From Cladosporium sp. IMV 00045 (Eukaryota; Ascomycota; Dothideomycetes; Cladosporiales; Cladosporiaceae): DNA of 28,332 nt. The stretch covers positions 1 to 28,332 of the forward strand of contig MSJI02000422.1 in assembly GCA_001931905.2 (NCBI GenBank). The letters run 5' to 3'. The notes beneath the pieces are model-generated. The model did no database searches. It was not told where the DNA came from and was given only the letters and a program-made list of their open reading frames with translations. How positions within the stretch are numbered: position 1 is the first letter of the stretch; each line of letters starts with the position of its first letter. A program made the position numbers and the translations under genes. Below, one piece after another: positions 1 through 9,139 of the stretch.

Positions 1-524
1 AAACCAGTCCCCAAAGCAACAAGCCAGCCACCAATGCGCACTGCACGATCGAATTCTGCACAGAGCGATGCTGGCTTTCCCTCACCGCATAGGATAATCG
101 CGGCGACTTAGTATCACCAGATAACTTTGTAATATAATGTTTTATGACTTCAAGCCGTCGCATTTTAGTACATTGATGATGCGCGTGGAGACAAAACCGT
201 GGCAAACCTTGGTGATTAGGCGAAAGGAGCCTCGGCATTTGGGTCCAGTTTCCAAACGCCGACATCTTAAGCAAGTATCTCCGACACCACCAAAAATCGT
301 ACCCTTACGGTGCCCATATGGCCATGGAAACCATTCACCCGACCGTGTGAGGCAATGCGGCCTCGGAATCGGTAGATCTTTTGGTGGGTATAAGGTATGT
401 TGATCTTCTTGATCGCTGATTTCCTCTTCCCTATCTGCCTTTTCCTTCGAATCCCTTGCACACCTGACTATTGCGAACATCTCCCAGAAAGAGGAATACA
501 GTAACAGAAGCAACACACATCACA
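1..524. other. Upstream region of the 2-hydroxyacid dehydrogenase gene
   Basis: No convincing gene is seen on either strand. Open frames here lack family resemblance and several begin with non-ATG codons. The stretch just before 525 is rich in A and C (CACACATCACA), like a fungal 5' leader ahead of a start codon. It most likely holds the promoter and leader of the dehydrogenase. Confidence 0.5.
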
Positions 525-1617
525 ATGGGAAAGCCAATTCTCTTACACTGCGGCGATGACATCAAGTGGAACCATGAGCTTTACAGCAAACTCTCCAGCA
601 CTTTCGACATCAAGCGAAGCTATTCCATGAACCGAGAGGAATTCGAACGGGCACTGAAAGACAAGAAGTTCGGTGACTTTGTTGCGATCTACCGTCCATT
701 CTGGAATACTGGAGGCGAAATGAGCCCTTGGAACCAAGAGCTCATGTGAGTATACAGTCTCTGGAAGCAAACAGACCAACCACTGACTTGACCATAGCGA
801 CCTCCTTCCCGAATCCTGCAAAATCTACGCCTCAGCCGGTGCCGGCTTCGACTGGGTGGACACCAAAGCCCTCGCAAAGCGCGGTGTCATCTACTGCAAC
901 GCCGGCGCGGCTTGCACAGAGTCCGTGGCGGACGCCGCGATCTGGCTGATCCTCTCGACTTTCCGCGCTTTCACATGGTCGCACACCGCGGCGAGGAGTT
1001 GTGATCCTGCTAGATTCTCCGACGCTCAGAAGAATATTGCGGCCAACACTTTCAATCCGAACGGACACATTCTGGGAATCATTGGACTGGGCAAGATTGG
1101 ATTTCGTATCGCACAGAAGGCACATCAGAGCTTTGGCATGAGTATCATTTATAATGATATTCGCCAGTTGCCGGCGAGTGTGGAGAAGGAGATCGAGGCG
1201 AAGTACTATCAGAACTTGGATGACATGTTGGCAGTTGCGGACTGTGTCCTGGTCGCAACGCCTTTCGGTGGCGAGGCTGTCTTGAACGCTGAGAAGATCG
1301 GCAAGATGAAGAGAGGGTCACGGCTGATCAACATCGCGAGAGGCAAGCTCATTGATGAGGATGCTCTTGTTCAAGCGCTGGAGAGTGGCCATCTCGGCGC
1401 CGCTGGTTTGGATGTACACTTCAACGAGCCGACTGTGAACAAGAAGATTGCGAGCATGAGGAATGTCGAGATGCTCAGTCACACTGCCGGCGCCAGTGTT
1501 GATAGCCATGTGGGTTTCGAGCGTTTGGGTATGGAGAATATCCTGGGTTTCTTTGAGACTGGCAAGGCGGTGACGCCTGTTAACTTGCATTTATTCGATT
1601 CTCAGGCGAAGCTTTAG
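525..1617 (+). CDS. NAD(P)-dependent D-isomer-specific 2-hydroxyacid dehydrogenase
   Basis: Two exons, 525-745 and 798-1617, encode 346 residues; the 52-bp intron (GTGAGT...ATAG) restores one frame across the junction. The family oxidises or reduces D-2-hydroxyacids and 2-oxoacids such as glyoxylate, hydroxypyruvate or mandelate. Seen directly: the Rossmann glycine motif GLGKIG at residues 170-175, and the catalytic triad Arg255 (in INIARGK), Glu284 (in HFNEP) and His302 (in LSHTAG), all in the expected order and spacing. There is no signal peptide, so a cytosolic enzyme is likely. The start at 525 has a good context (CACAATGGG), and the protein has the family's usual length. The closest sub-type is probably the fungal glyoxylate/hydroxypyruvate reductase or mandelate dehydrogenase group, but substrate cannot be read from sequence. 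It converges on the GFA-like gene, whose stop lies 60 bp away. Confidence 0.93.
746..797 (+). other. Intron of the 2-hydroxyacid dehydrogenase gene
   Basis: A 52-bp intron with donor GTGAGT and acceptor ATAG. Removing it joins AT to C (Ile74) and links the N-terminal catalytic part to the Rossmann domain. An in-frame TGA overlaps the donor, so splicing is required. Confidence 0.9.
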
Positions 1618-1677
1618 AGACCTTGCGACTGCATTTTAGCGACATCAATATTCCATGAAAGTATATGACATTGCGAC

Positions 1678-2114
1678 TCAACGCTGTCCAAAGCTCCCAC
1701 CCGGCGGCTCTCCTTCGTAGGCTTCAACACCGTCCGGTATGTCAATAACGGCTGACCTGGTCCATATATGTTTTGCACCCCGCATCATCTCTTTCGTAAT
1801 ACCGTCCAGGCAGCCTGACTTCACGCTGACGAAACGAGCCGGCGTACCGTCTTCCGAAACCGATTGGTGCATCAACCTTGCTCCACACCTCGTGCAGAAG
1901 TACCCGACAGTTTGGCCATTGGAGTTTGGTCGCGAATACGTGGCAATGGCACCGGGGAAGGGCGCTGTGATATCGAAGGATGGGAATACCGCCGTCAAAC
2001 CATACGTCGATGAGCTTTGGTGGCGACACTCTGTGAATGGCAAATGAGAAGTTCTTGTGGTTCGGTCAGAGGTGTTTTGAAAGTGATTTGTCCACACTGA
2101 CAACGTCCGTCCAT
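1678..2114 (-). CDS. GFA/CENP-V-type zinc-binding protein, frameshifted
   Basis: The family (glutathione-dependent formaldehyde-activating enzyme-like) binds zinc through Cys-x-Cys, Cys-His-Cys-x-x-Cys and Cys-x-x-Cys motifs. Reading leftward from the ATG at 2114-2112, one frame gives MDGRCQCGQITF and runs to LICH (codon 26, ending at 2037). The next bases continue the family only in another frame: TECRHQSSSTYGL, then FPSFDI, and near the C-terminus CTRCGARLMHQ, to the TGA at 1680-1678. The family pattern CHCxxC is obtained if one base (the G of a TGC codon) is missing between 2037 and 2035. No donor GT lies close enough for an intron to explain the shift. About 145 residues would be normal for the family. 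Either the allele is broken or the base is a sequencing error. It is divergent from the SDR gene, with about 540 bp between their start codons. Confidence 0.75.
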
Positions 2115-2653
2115 GATGATGACCAATGCTTAGGCGATGTTGGGGAAGAAGCCTAGATCCACTCACTCTACGCTTTTAATATCGAGTTGCTCGCAAGATC
2201 AGGGCAACCAAGAGTCTCCTGACCCCGGTCGAGCTTGGAGTGCCGCGATGCCAATCACCCCGCGTCTGCTGACAACACCTCATCCAAACACAACAAATGC
2301 CATGTACTGCAGCCCGCCCAGCTGAACGAGAGCTTCCAGAACCATGGCTGTACGACGATTGAGGTACCTCAACTTCCAAGATTGGACAGACGTCGTGACA
2401 TGGTGCACGCATCTTCCGCATAGCCCCGCCGCATGGCGTTGTTAAACTCCCCTTGCCTCGTCTCACAACCCGCCGTCCCGGAATCGAATCGGAAAGGGCA
2501 TTTTGCTCGTACAGCTCGCCACTGCTGCAGCCATGTCTCCTGACCGGCGAAGGTCTATCTTCGAGAGAGTCCCTCCCAATTCTCTCCAAAGACCGTCCAT
2601 TATCTACTTGTACAAGCTCGCAGAGACCCTCCCCATAGCAGACGCCTTATACC
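2115..2653. other. Intergenic region between divergent GFA-like and SDR genes
   Basis: No supported coding sequence. A minus-strand open frame over 2176-2589 has no family resemblance and an arginine/serine-rich random-looking translation. The region most plausibly holds the two divergent promoters. Confidence 0.45.
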
Positions 2654-3972
2654 ATGCTGCGACCAGTTGCGACTAGGCTGCCTACTTTGGCTCTTGCTGC
2701 AGGTTTCCCCACCGGGCCCAGTCTCCGGCACATCTACCGATTGGCGTGGCCGTCTGCTTGCATTGCTAGCACTTGCACCAACACTTTTACTACAACTTCA
2801 TCTGTGAATCCGTGGGAATCGTTTCATGCGGCGAATCAAACCAGCGCGAAGACTGGTTCTGGCTTGTCGTCTGTTCCGACTAGTCAAATCGTCGACAAGA
2901 ATGCTAGAAGCATCTCTGCAATCGCGCAACGGCTGCCGTCTGAGAAGGAGACGAAGAAAACCTCGCATCGCTTCCGCGAATTCGAGGCAGGTCTTTTCAA
3001 ACGTCTATCCTGATACAAAATGCACTGACACTTCTATTTCAGCTCGACGATCGCGTCTTCATCGTCACAGGTGGCGCCAGAGGACTTGGATTGACCCTTG
3101 CCGAGGCCCTTGTCGAAGCGGGTGGACACGGTACGAACCTGTTTATTAGTTATATGCGTAGCACGGCCTATTGACAAAGTCTCAGTGTACTGTGTCGACC
3201 GCCTGCCAGAGCCCGCTCATGAATACTACGAAACTAAAGAACGGATCGGTCAGTTTGGAGGCTCTATCCATTACCGCCAAGTCGATGTCCAAGATGCAGC
3301 AGGCCTCGATGCTTCTGTTGGCGAGATTGCCGCACAGCATCAGCGTCTGGATGGCCTCATCGCAGCTGCCGGAGTGCAATTTGTCTCTCCGGCCCTGGAG
3401 TATCCACCAGATAAGATCACTGAGGTAATGTCTCTTCGATTCCTCGAAAGAATGTAATGCTAATCGATGTAGATGATGAACATCAATTTCAGAGGCGTCT
3501 ATCTGTCCGCCGTGAGTTGCTGTCGCCATATGATCAAATACAACTGTGTCGGCTCGATTGTCCTCGTTGGCTCCATGAGCGGCTTCATCGCAAACAAAGG
3601 CCTGCGTACGAGCGTCTACAACTCGTCAAAGGCTGCCGTCGTTCAACTGGGTCGCAGCTTAGCCATGGAGTGGAGCAAGATCGTTGACGGTAGAGCCATT
3701 CGGGTCAACGTCCTCTGCCCGGGAAACATCATGACACCAGTAAGTCAGCACCTTGGTTGTGCTCTGGCCAACACTAACCCCTCGCGTAGATGGTGAAAAA
3801 GAATTTTGAAGACGAACCACACCTGAAAGCGTTGTGGGAGAGCGAGAACATGATGGGCCGCTTGTCGACCCCAGAGGAGTATCGCGGGGCTGCACTGTTC
3901 ATGTTAAGCGATGCGTCTTCGTTTATGACCGGGTCATCGCTCGTTATTGACGGCGGCTATACCGCATGGTAG
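2654..3972 (+). CDS. Short-chain dehydrogenase/reductase with N-terminal extension
   Basis: Five exons (2654-2986, 3043-3130, 3186-3424, 3473-3739, 3790-3972) give 369 residues. This is a classical SDR oxidoreductase using NAD(P)H. Visible motifs are TGGARGLG (120-127) for dinucleotide binding, Asp145 at the end of the second strand (VYCVDRL), which favours NAD(H), AAAG in place of NNAG, Ser256 with Tyr269-x3-Lys273 (YNSSK) for catalysis, and CPGNIMTP after the active site. The C-terminal SSLVIDGGYTAW is typical of the family. Residues 1-111 precede the Rossmann fold; the first 54 carry Arg3, Arg8, Arg25 and Arg29 and no acidic residue, like a mitochondrial presequence (inference). The first intron uses GC rather than GT if the frame is to be kept; the other three are ordinary GT-AG introns of 48-55 bp. 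The substrate is unknown. Confidence 0.9.
2987..3042 (+). other. Probable GC-AG intron in the SDR gene
   Basis: Exon 1 must end at 2986 (GAG) so that CTC GAC GAT CGC at 3043 is read in the SDR frame. The donor is then GCAGGT. The nearby GT at 2991 would leave the next exon out of frame with the only visible acceptor (TTTCAG, 3037-3042). Confidence 0.65.
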
Positions 3973-4651
3973 ACTGAATGGCGTGATCGGTGAGTGCGGT
4001 CGGTTCCACGATATTGTTTCTTATTTCTTAATTGAGCGCTCAGAATTTATTTTGGCATGACCTTCCTCTTCCAGCGAGCCAAGCGATGGTGTAGCAAGTC
4101 TGGAAGTCATTCGATATTCTGAACGTATTTCGGTTTCTTCCACTGCCATGGCTGTATCAAGTGGGTCCGCTCGCCGCAAAGTTCAGCCAAACGTTCGACG
4201 CGGATTTTATGAGCCAGTCAAATTCTTACCCAAGTCCAATCGAATTTGGTGCGTACTTATGAGCATACTCAAGCACCTGGTATACCAGTTCCCCAAGTCG
4301 GAAAATTCTGTGCGATTGCGTGCTTGAAGCGGATCTGACGAACGATCCTTGGTATGCCAACCTAAGGAAAATAGGATCCCTAAACCGCTCGGCTCCCAGA
4401 GGCGACCGAGTCGCTATACCGTATCTGACTCACCCGTGAAGAGTGGTTGGGCCACATGGACAAGTTTTCTCGTAATTCCACCGTTGACGCGATGCTTAGC
4501 TTGTCTGATGAGACCAGGGCGAGACCTCCCTTTCACTTGCTCAGGTAGGGCGATTTGTAGAGAGGTATACTCTTATATATACGTTCCGGCCCTTTGCGCT
4601 GGTGTCGATCTTTTCTAGATGTCTTACGGCACTTTCTTACAGTCTGCTAAT
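3973..4651. other. Intergenic region with permease promoter
   Basis: No gene is supported between the SDR stop and the permease. Open frames here are short and resemble nothing. The right end holds a TATA-like run and two candidate in-frame start codons for the permease. Confidence 0.5.
4574..4581 (+). promoter_or_regulatory. TATA-like element of the permease gene
   Basis: The sequence TATATATA lies 38 bp before the first in-frame ATG (4619) and 71 bp before the better-context ATG (4652). That spacing favours initiation at 4652 if transcription starts some 30-40 bp after the TATA-like element (inference). Confidence 0.35.
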
Positions 4652-6418
4652 ATGGCTGCTCACGACGAACCTAAAGCGGCTAACTCGACTGTCGTGTCTG
4701 ACTTCGAAAGTCGCAAGGATGGTGATGTTCCTGGTGAGTGGACTACATGATCGCATATTGAACGCATCGACTGACTTCGGACTATAGTCGAAGAAGGAGA
4801 GCACGCCAAAGCGTCTATCGACAAGCGCCAGATCGGTGTTGTATCTGCTTCGTTTTTGATCTTCAATCGCATGGTCGGAACTGGTATCTTCGCAACTCCC
4901 AGTGGTATTTTGGCGCTTTCTGGCAGCGTTGGTCTGGCTCTGTTTCTCTGGGTTGCTGGTAGCATTATTGCTGCTGCTGGTATGGCCGTCTATCTCGAGT
5001 TCGGCACCGGAATCCCAAAGAACGGTGGCGAGAAGAATTACCTGGAATACGTCTTCAAGAGACCACGATTCCTCGCTACTGGTCTTTATACTGGCTACGT
5101 AGTCCTCCTTGGTAAGTCGGCCTACTGATGGTCACTGTCCTACCAGCGGCTAACATTGTCCAGGTTGGGCTGGATCAAACTCTGTCGTTTTTGGAGAATA
5201 CATTCTGCACGCTGCCAATGTTGAGGTTGACCGATGGAACCAGCGCGGCGTCGGTCTTGCTTGTATTACCGCAGCCTTTCTCATTCACGGTTTCGCTCTG
5301 AAATGGGGTCTTCGCCTGCAGAACCTGCTCGGATTCATCAAGCTCGCGATCCTTCTGATCATCGTGATCGCAGGCTGGGCTGCACTGGGAGGCGCTATCA
5401 AAGTCGAGAACCCTCACAACTTCGACAACGCTTTTGAGGGAACGACTGGCAGTGCTTACGGCGTTGTTACCGCGATCTACAACGTCATCTGGTCATACAT
5501 CGGCTACAGCAACGCCAACTATGCTCTGGCCGAGACGAAGAACCCCGTCAAGACGCTCAAGCTCGCCGCCCCGTTGGCTCTTGGTAGCATCGCAATCCTT
5601 TACATGCTTGCCAACGTCGCATACTTCGCAGCCGTTCCTAAAGACGAGATCCTCTCTTCTGGTCGCATTCTCGCCGCTTCGTTCTTCCGCAACGTCATGG
5701 GCGAGAAGGCTGAGCGTGCCCTCTCTGTTTTCGTCGCTCTCTCTGCCTTTGGCAACGTCTTGAGTGTTATTTTCTCCCAAGGCAGAATCGTGCAAGAGCT
5801 CGGTCGTGAGGGCATTCTTCCTTTCTCTCGCTTCTGGGCCAGCAACAGGCCATTCAACGCTCCCCTGGCTGGCCTCTTCGAGCACTGGGTTGTCTCCGTC
5901 ATCATCATGCTTGCACCACCTCCTGGAGATGCTTACAACTTTATTTTGAAGTAAGTAGAGTCTGCCGATGAAGACGAGTCTCATCCCCGACTGAATATAG
6001 CTAACAATCACACAGCGTGATCTCGTACCCTCTGGCGATCGTCAACACCTTCGTCGCCTTCGGCCTCATCTGGCTGTACACCCACCGCGACCAGTACGGC
6101 TGGAACCCTCCATTCCGCGCCACCTTGCCAGTAGCGATCTTCTTCTTCCTCAGCAACATCTACCTCGTCGTCGCGCCTTTCGTTCCCCCGACCGACGGCA
6201 ACGCGGTCTACGAATCCCTGCCCTACTACCTGCACTGCGTGGTCGGCTGGGGCATCATCGCCGGCGGTGGAGTCTACTGGGTTTTCTGGGCCGTCATCCT
6301 GCCCAAGCTTGGCCGCTACGAACTCGTTAGAGAGACTTCGTACGACGAGATTGATGGCTGGGAGAGAAGCCATTTCGTGCGCCGGCCGTTGGGCTCGGGC
6401 ACGGATGTGCGCTTTTAG
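4652..6418 (+). CDS. Amino acid permease, APC superfamily (Mup1/LAT-like)
   Basis: Four exons (4652-4733, 4788-5111, 5164-5950, 6016-6418) give 531 residues. The protein is a multi-pass plasma-membrane amino acid transporter. The first membrane segment carries FNRMVGTGIFATPSGI, matching the GxGIF substrate-binding signature of the APC superfamily. Following segments are strongly hydrophobic, and SYIGYSNANYALAETKNP matches the conserved loop of the methionine-permease/LAT group. Around twelve hydrophobic segments can be counted. The N-terminal tail is hydrophilic with acidic and lysine residues, as in ubiquitin-regulated fungal permeases (family knowledge). The ATG at 4619 is in frame and directly follows a TAG; it would add 11 residues but has a poor context, whereas 4652 has A at -3 and G at +4. 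Methionine specificity is a guess from overall resemblance. The gene converges on Mic19. Confidence 0.92.
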
Positions 6419-6888
6419 ATGGGGCGTTTCTCTGGCATCTTTATTGCATTCAACATGACGAGACTTACGACTTGACTGATAAATATTGCTTCATATTCAT
6501 AATCTAATATCATCCACTACCTACGTCTCTTCTGATTTGAATTTAACCTGAGTCAATAGCACTTCAAACTCTGAAGAACCTATACATCTCACGTGTCCTA
6601 TTAATGATTCTCCGCGTCTCTGCAATTTATCTGTTCTTGTGAGAAAGGACTCAGGCAACATTGGCACATCACGATGAGCGACACATAACTTGTCGCAAGT
6701 TAGCAAGATCCGACGTATTGAGATTACAATGCCGAGCGGGTAAAAATAACAGCATGTCCTCCCTGGAATCTTGAGCAGTCCGGTCATATGTACATAGCTG
6801 GTAATATGATACAGCCATCTATAGGGGCATCTTACAGACGTCCTATCTCAACCCTAGTATGGCACCCCATGGGATATCTTCCTTCTTT
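6419..6888. other. Intergenic region between convergent permease and Mic19 genes
   Basis: AT-rich 3' flanks of two convergent genes. TATAAATATTGC-like and ATAATCTAATATC stretches after 6475 could contain polyadenylation signals. No coding sequence is supported. Confidence 0.45.
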
Positions 6889-7612
6889 TTACCGTCCAGC
6901 CCTCTGCACAAAAGCCTTCTCCATCTTGCCAACCTCAGCCTTGAACTGCTCAACCTCCTCCCAGCAGTCCAAAGGCCTGCGGTCGTTCTTCCTCAAGCAG
7001 TTCCTGACGGTCTCACGCGCCTTCTCGACCTCAGGCGAAGTCTTCTCGATCTGCTTGCGCGACTCGAGCTTGGCCTTCAAGTCCATGATTTCCTGCTGCA
7101 CGCTGGCGTGGCTGCGGCCGGAGTCGGTTCTAGGTGCTGCTGCGGCGGCGGGCTTGCCGGCGCTGTGGTCTTGGTAGAAAGGAGAGCTGAGGTGGTACGC
7201 GAGCGAGTGCGGGTTGTGCGCGGGATCCTCTGCTGGAGGCGCTTCGGGAGAGGAGGCCTGGAGGTTTGTGGTGAGGGATGCGGTGAGGTCGGAGAGTTTC
7301 TGGGCTCCGGCGTCGCGGATGCGCGTGAGCTCCTCGTTAACGCGCGACTGGACCTGAAGTTCGAGGGTTTGGGCGCGAGTGCTATCGGTCTGCGGGAGCC
7401 TCGTCAATGGATATTCTTGCGTTTGGTATCGCGGTTTGTAGTGGTTAGAAGTACCTCAGGATTTGACTGGAGGGAATCGATCAAGCTCTGGCTGAAGCGC
7501 ACAGGGCTGTCTCTGCTTGATTGTTAGCTGGAGGGATCCAATGGCTTTAGTATAAGAACATGACATACGCGTTGAATACGTGCTGTTCGGGCTTGGAACC
7601 GCCGTTACCCAT
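6889..7612 (-). CDS. MIC19: MICOS complex subunit Mic19 (CHCH-domain protein)
   Basis: Three exons on the minus strand (7612-7569, 7512-7455, 7389-6889) give 200 residues. Mic19 sits on the inner mitochondrial membrane facing the intermembrane space and helps hold crista junctions through Mic60. The N-terminus MGNGGSKPEQHVF matches the family's N-myristoylation-type start, and the second exon (SPVRFSQSLIDSLQ) and TDSTRAQTLELQVQSR match the conserved first third. A central coiled-coil-like, Ala/Glu/Lys-rich part follows. The C-terminal CHCH-type helix pair has Cys165 and Cys176 (CX10C, in NCLRKNDRRPLDC) followed by WEEVEQFK. Both introns have good donors (GTATGT, GTACTT) and CAG acceptors, and keep frame. 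It is divergent from the acetyltransferase, with 197 bp between start codons. Confidence 0.92.
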
Positions 7613-7809
7613 TTCAACGATTGGTATTGCTTTCAAGACCGTGACGCTGCTGCTTGAAGCCGGGCGAGCACGGAGTTGAAGTCGACAAGCCCATTCTGCC
7701 GAGCCATCCCCACCAATCACGTCGTCGCGCAGCTGGCGACACAACCCGCAGCCTTATCGACTTCATCTCTCCTTCAACACGACGAGTACAATGATGCCGG
7801 AAATTGGAG
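7613..7809. promoter_or_regulatory. Shared promoter of divergent Mic19 and acetyltransferase genes
   Basis: Only 197 bp separate the two start codons, so core promoters and both leaders must lie in this interval. Two adjacent ATGs (7791 and 7794) precede the acetyltransferase start and open a short overlapping frame ending at 7898. Confidence 0.55.
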
Positions 7810-7898
7810 ATGCCGCAGTCCTCGCTCATGACATGGCTGGGCAAGCCTGCTGCTGTCAAAGAGTCTCTATCAAAATCCACAACGGCAACGAAACCTGA
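7791..7898 (+). promoter_or_regulatory. Overlapping upstream ORF at the acetyltransferase start
   Basis: Tandem ATGs at 7791 and 7794 (context ACAATGATG) open a 35-codon frame that ends with TGA at 7896-7898, inside the acetyltransferase coding region and in a different frame. Scanning ribosomes would meet it first, so it may lower or condition translation from 7810. Confidence 0.4.
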
Positions 7899-8565
7899 GG
7901 CCAAGGAAACATATTCGTCGCCACATACAAACGAGGCTGGATCTGAGCAAAGTCGCAATACCGAGTTTGAGAACTCCGCGAAGTCATTTCTGAAAGGCAC
8001 CAAGCCACCTCTACCACCAAATGTAGAAATACGCGGACCCACAAAAGAAGACATGCCAGCATTCAAGCAGCTCAACAGTCTCTTACTACCCATCCCCTAC
8101 CCGGAGAGTTTCTACAAAGAAATCTTAGCAGAGGAAGTAGATCGCAGCATCACACTCATGGCACTCTGGCACGACTCTCCAGCAGATATTGGGGAAGTCA
8201 AAGGCCGGTTAGTCGGTGCCATCAGGTGCCGGCTCTTCGCTAAGCCTCCTGGAAACTCTTCGTCGAGAGCAAGGAAAGAAGGCCCTATGCTCTATCTCTC
8301 AACATTGGTTCTACTTTCACCATATAGAGGGCACGGCATTGCAGCTCATATGTTGGACAACCTAATTCGGACTGCCGTGGATGATTACGACATTACGAGC
8401 GTTGGAGCGCACGTATGGACGGCCAACGAAGAAGGGCTACAGTGGTATCGGAAAAGAGGATTCAGGGAGGTCAACAGAGAGTCTGGGTACTATCGACGTC
8501 TGAACCCGACTGACGCTGTCGTCATGTTGAGAGATGTTGGGGTAATGGATCTTGCTGGGAATTGA
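7810..8565 (+). CDS. GNAT N-acetyltransferase, Naa50-like
   Basis: A single-exon gene of 251 residues. GNAT enzymes move the acetyl group of acetyl-CoA to an amine; Naa50 types act on protein N-termini. The C-terminal half carries the fold: YLSTLVLLSPYRGHGIAAHML (155-182, acetyl-CoA pyrophosphate loop RGHGIA at 173-178), VGAHVWTANEEGLQWYRKRGF (198-218), and YYRRLNPTDAVVM (227-239), which closely follows the Naa50 ending. Residues 1-70 are a Ser/Thr/Lys-rich, probably disordered extension not found in the minimal enzyme. It starts MPQSSLMTWLGKP, where Gln3, Leu6, Trp9 and Leu10 resemble a PCNA-interacting (PIP) box; this is an inference. The start at 7810 is the first ATG in this frame, but two earlier ATGs in another frame may reduce initiation. 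Confidence 0.88.
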   Translation: MPQSSLMTWLGKPAAVKESLSKSTTATKPEAKETYSSPHTNEAGSEQSRNTEFENSAKSFLKGTKPPLPPNVEIRGPTKEDMPAFKQLNSLLLPIPYPESFYKEILAEEVDRSITLMALWHDSPADIGEVKGRLVGAIRCRLFAKPPGNSSSRARKEGPMLYLSTLVLLSPYRGHGIAAHMLDNLIRTAVDDYDITSVGAHVWTANEEGLQWYRKRGFREVNRESGYYRRLNPTDAVVMLRDVGVMDLAGN

Positions 8566-8905
8566 GACATTCTCTCTAGACCTCGAACTCGATTCTCGCG
8601 CACTAAGTATCTACCACATGCCAAATATGTGACTCGAAGCTCGGGGCTTAAAGGGCAGAAGTCATACGATCGTACTTCAGGCGACGCAATCTGGCAGAAC
8701 AAAGAAATCGAATTAATGCTATTCTGCCCTTCGACATCGCCCCTCCACTGGGCTCGCAACTATCGAACTGTGCCAATCTCTTCACCCTTGACCAACCTCA
8801 ATATTGATGACCGAAAGCCGACGCTGGCGTTTTCCTGGCGAAAGTCAGGCTCACAGGATCACATCGTTCAAATCTCATCGCATATACCAATATGACCACT
8901 CGCGA
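8566..8905. other. Intergenic 3' flanks
   Basis: Lies between the stops of two convergent frames (acetyltransferase and the small minus-strand protein). No supported gene. Confidence 0.4.
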
Positions 8906-9139
8906 TCACTTGCGAACGGCGTGCCACGGTTCCTCCACAGGCTTTTGAGCTAACCAGCGATCCATGCAGTAAGAAAGATAAGACGGCACGTTCAGGACAG
9001 GCTTGGTATTCTTGCCCGTCGATAGCTCATTTGTGCCTGGTTCAGTCTGGACCGAGGACGGGCGAGACGATGGTTGTTGGCTTGGTGGTTGATTAGCCGT
9101 GCTCGACCTCGTCGTCTGAGAGCTTTGAATAGCTGCCAT
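8906..9139 (-). CDS. Small protein of unknown function (77 aa)
   Basis: An ATG-started frame of 77 residues with a good start context (GCGCCATGGC). The first half is a Ser/Gln/Pro/Thr-rich, low-complexity stretch. The second half is compact and looks constrained: PVLNVPSYLSYCMDRWLAQK, then a Trp-containing, basic C-terminus ending HAVRK. I do not recognise the family. No signal peptide or membrane segment is clear. It could be a small mitochondrial or nuclear factor, but nothing in the sequence decides this. It may also be the visible exon of a larger spliced gene, since no introns were resolved. Confidence 0.45.
   Translation of the reverse strand: MAAIQSSQTTRSSTANQPPSQQPSSRPSSVQTEPGTNELSTGKNTKPVLNVPSYLSYCMDRWLAQKPVEEPWHAVRK

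Noticed and set aside
142..516. 124-codon minus-strand open frame ahead of the dehydrogenase
   Set aside because: No family resemblance, and it lies in the promoter and leader of a well-supported gene on the other strand.
2176..2589. 137-codon minus-strand open frame between the GFA-like and SDR genes
   Set aside because: Translation is Arg/Ser/Gly-rich and random-looking, with no recognisable motif or splice context.
6859..7527. 222-codon plus-strand open frame opposite Mic19
   Set aside because: It is the complement of the Mic19 coding exons; the Mic19 reading has clear family motifs.
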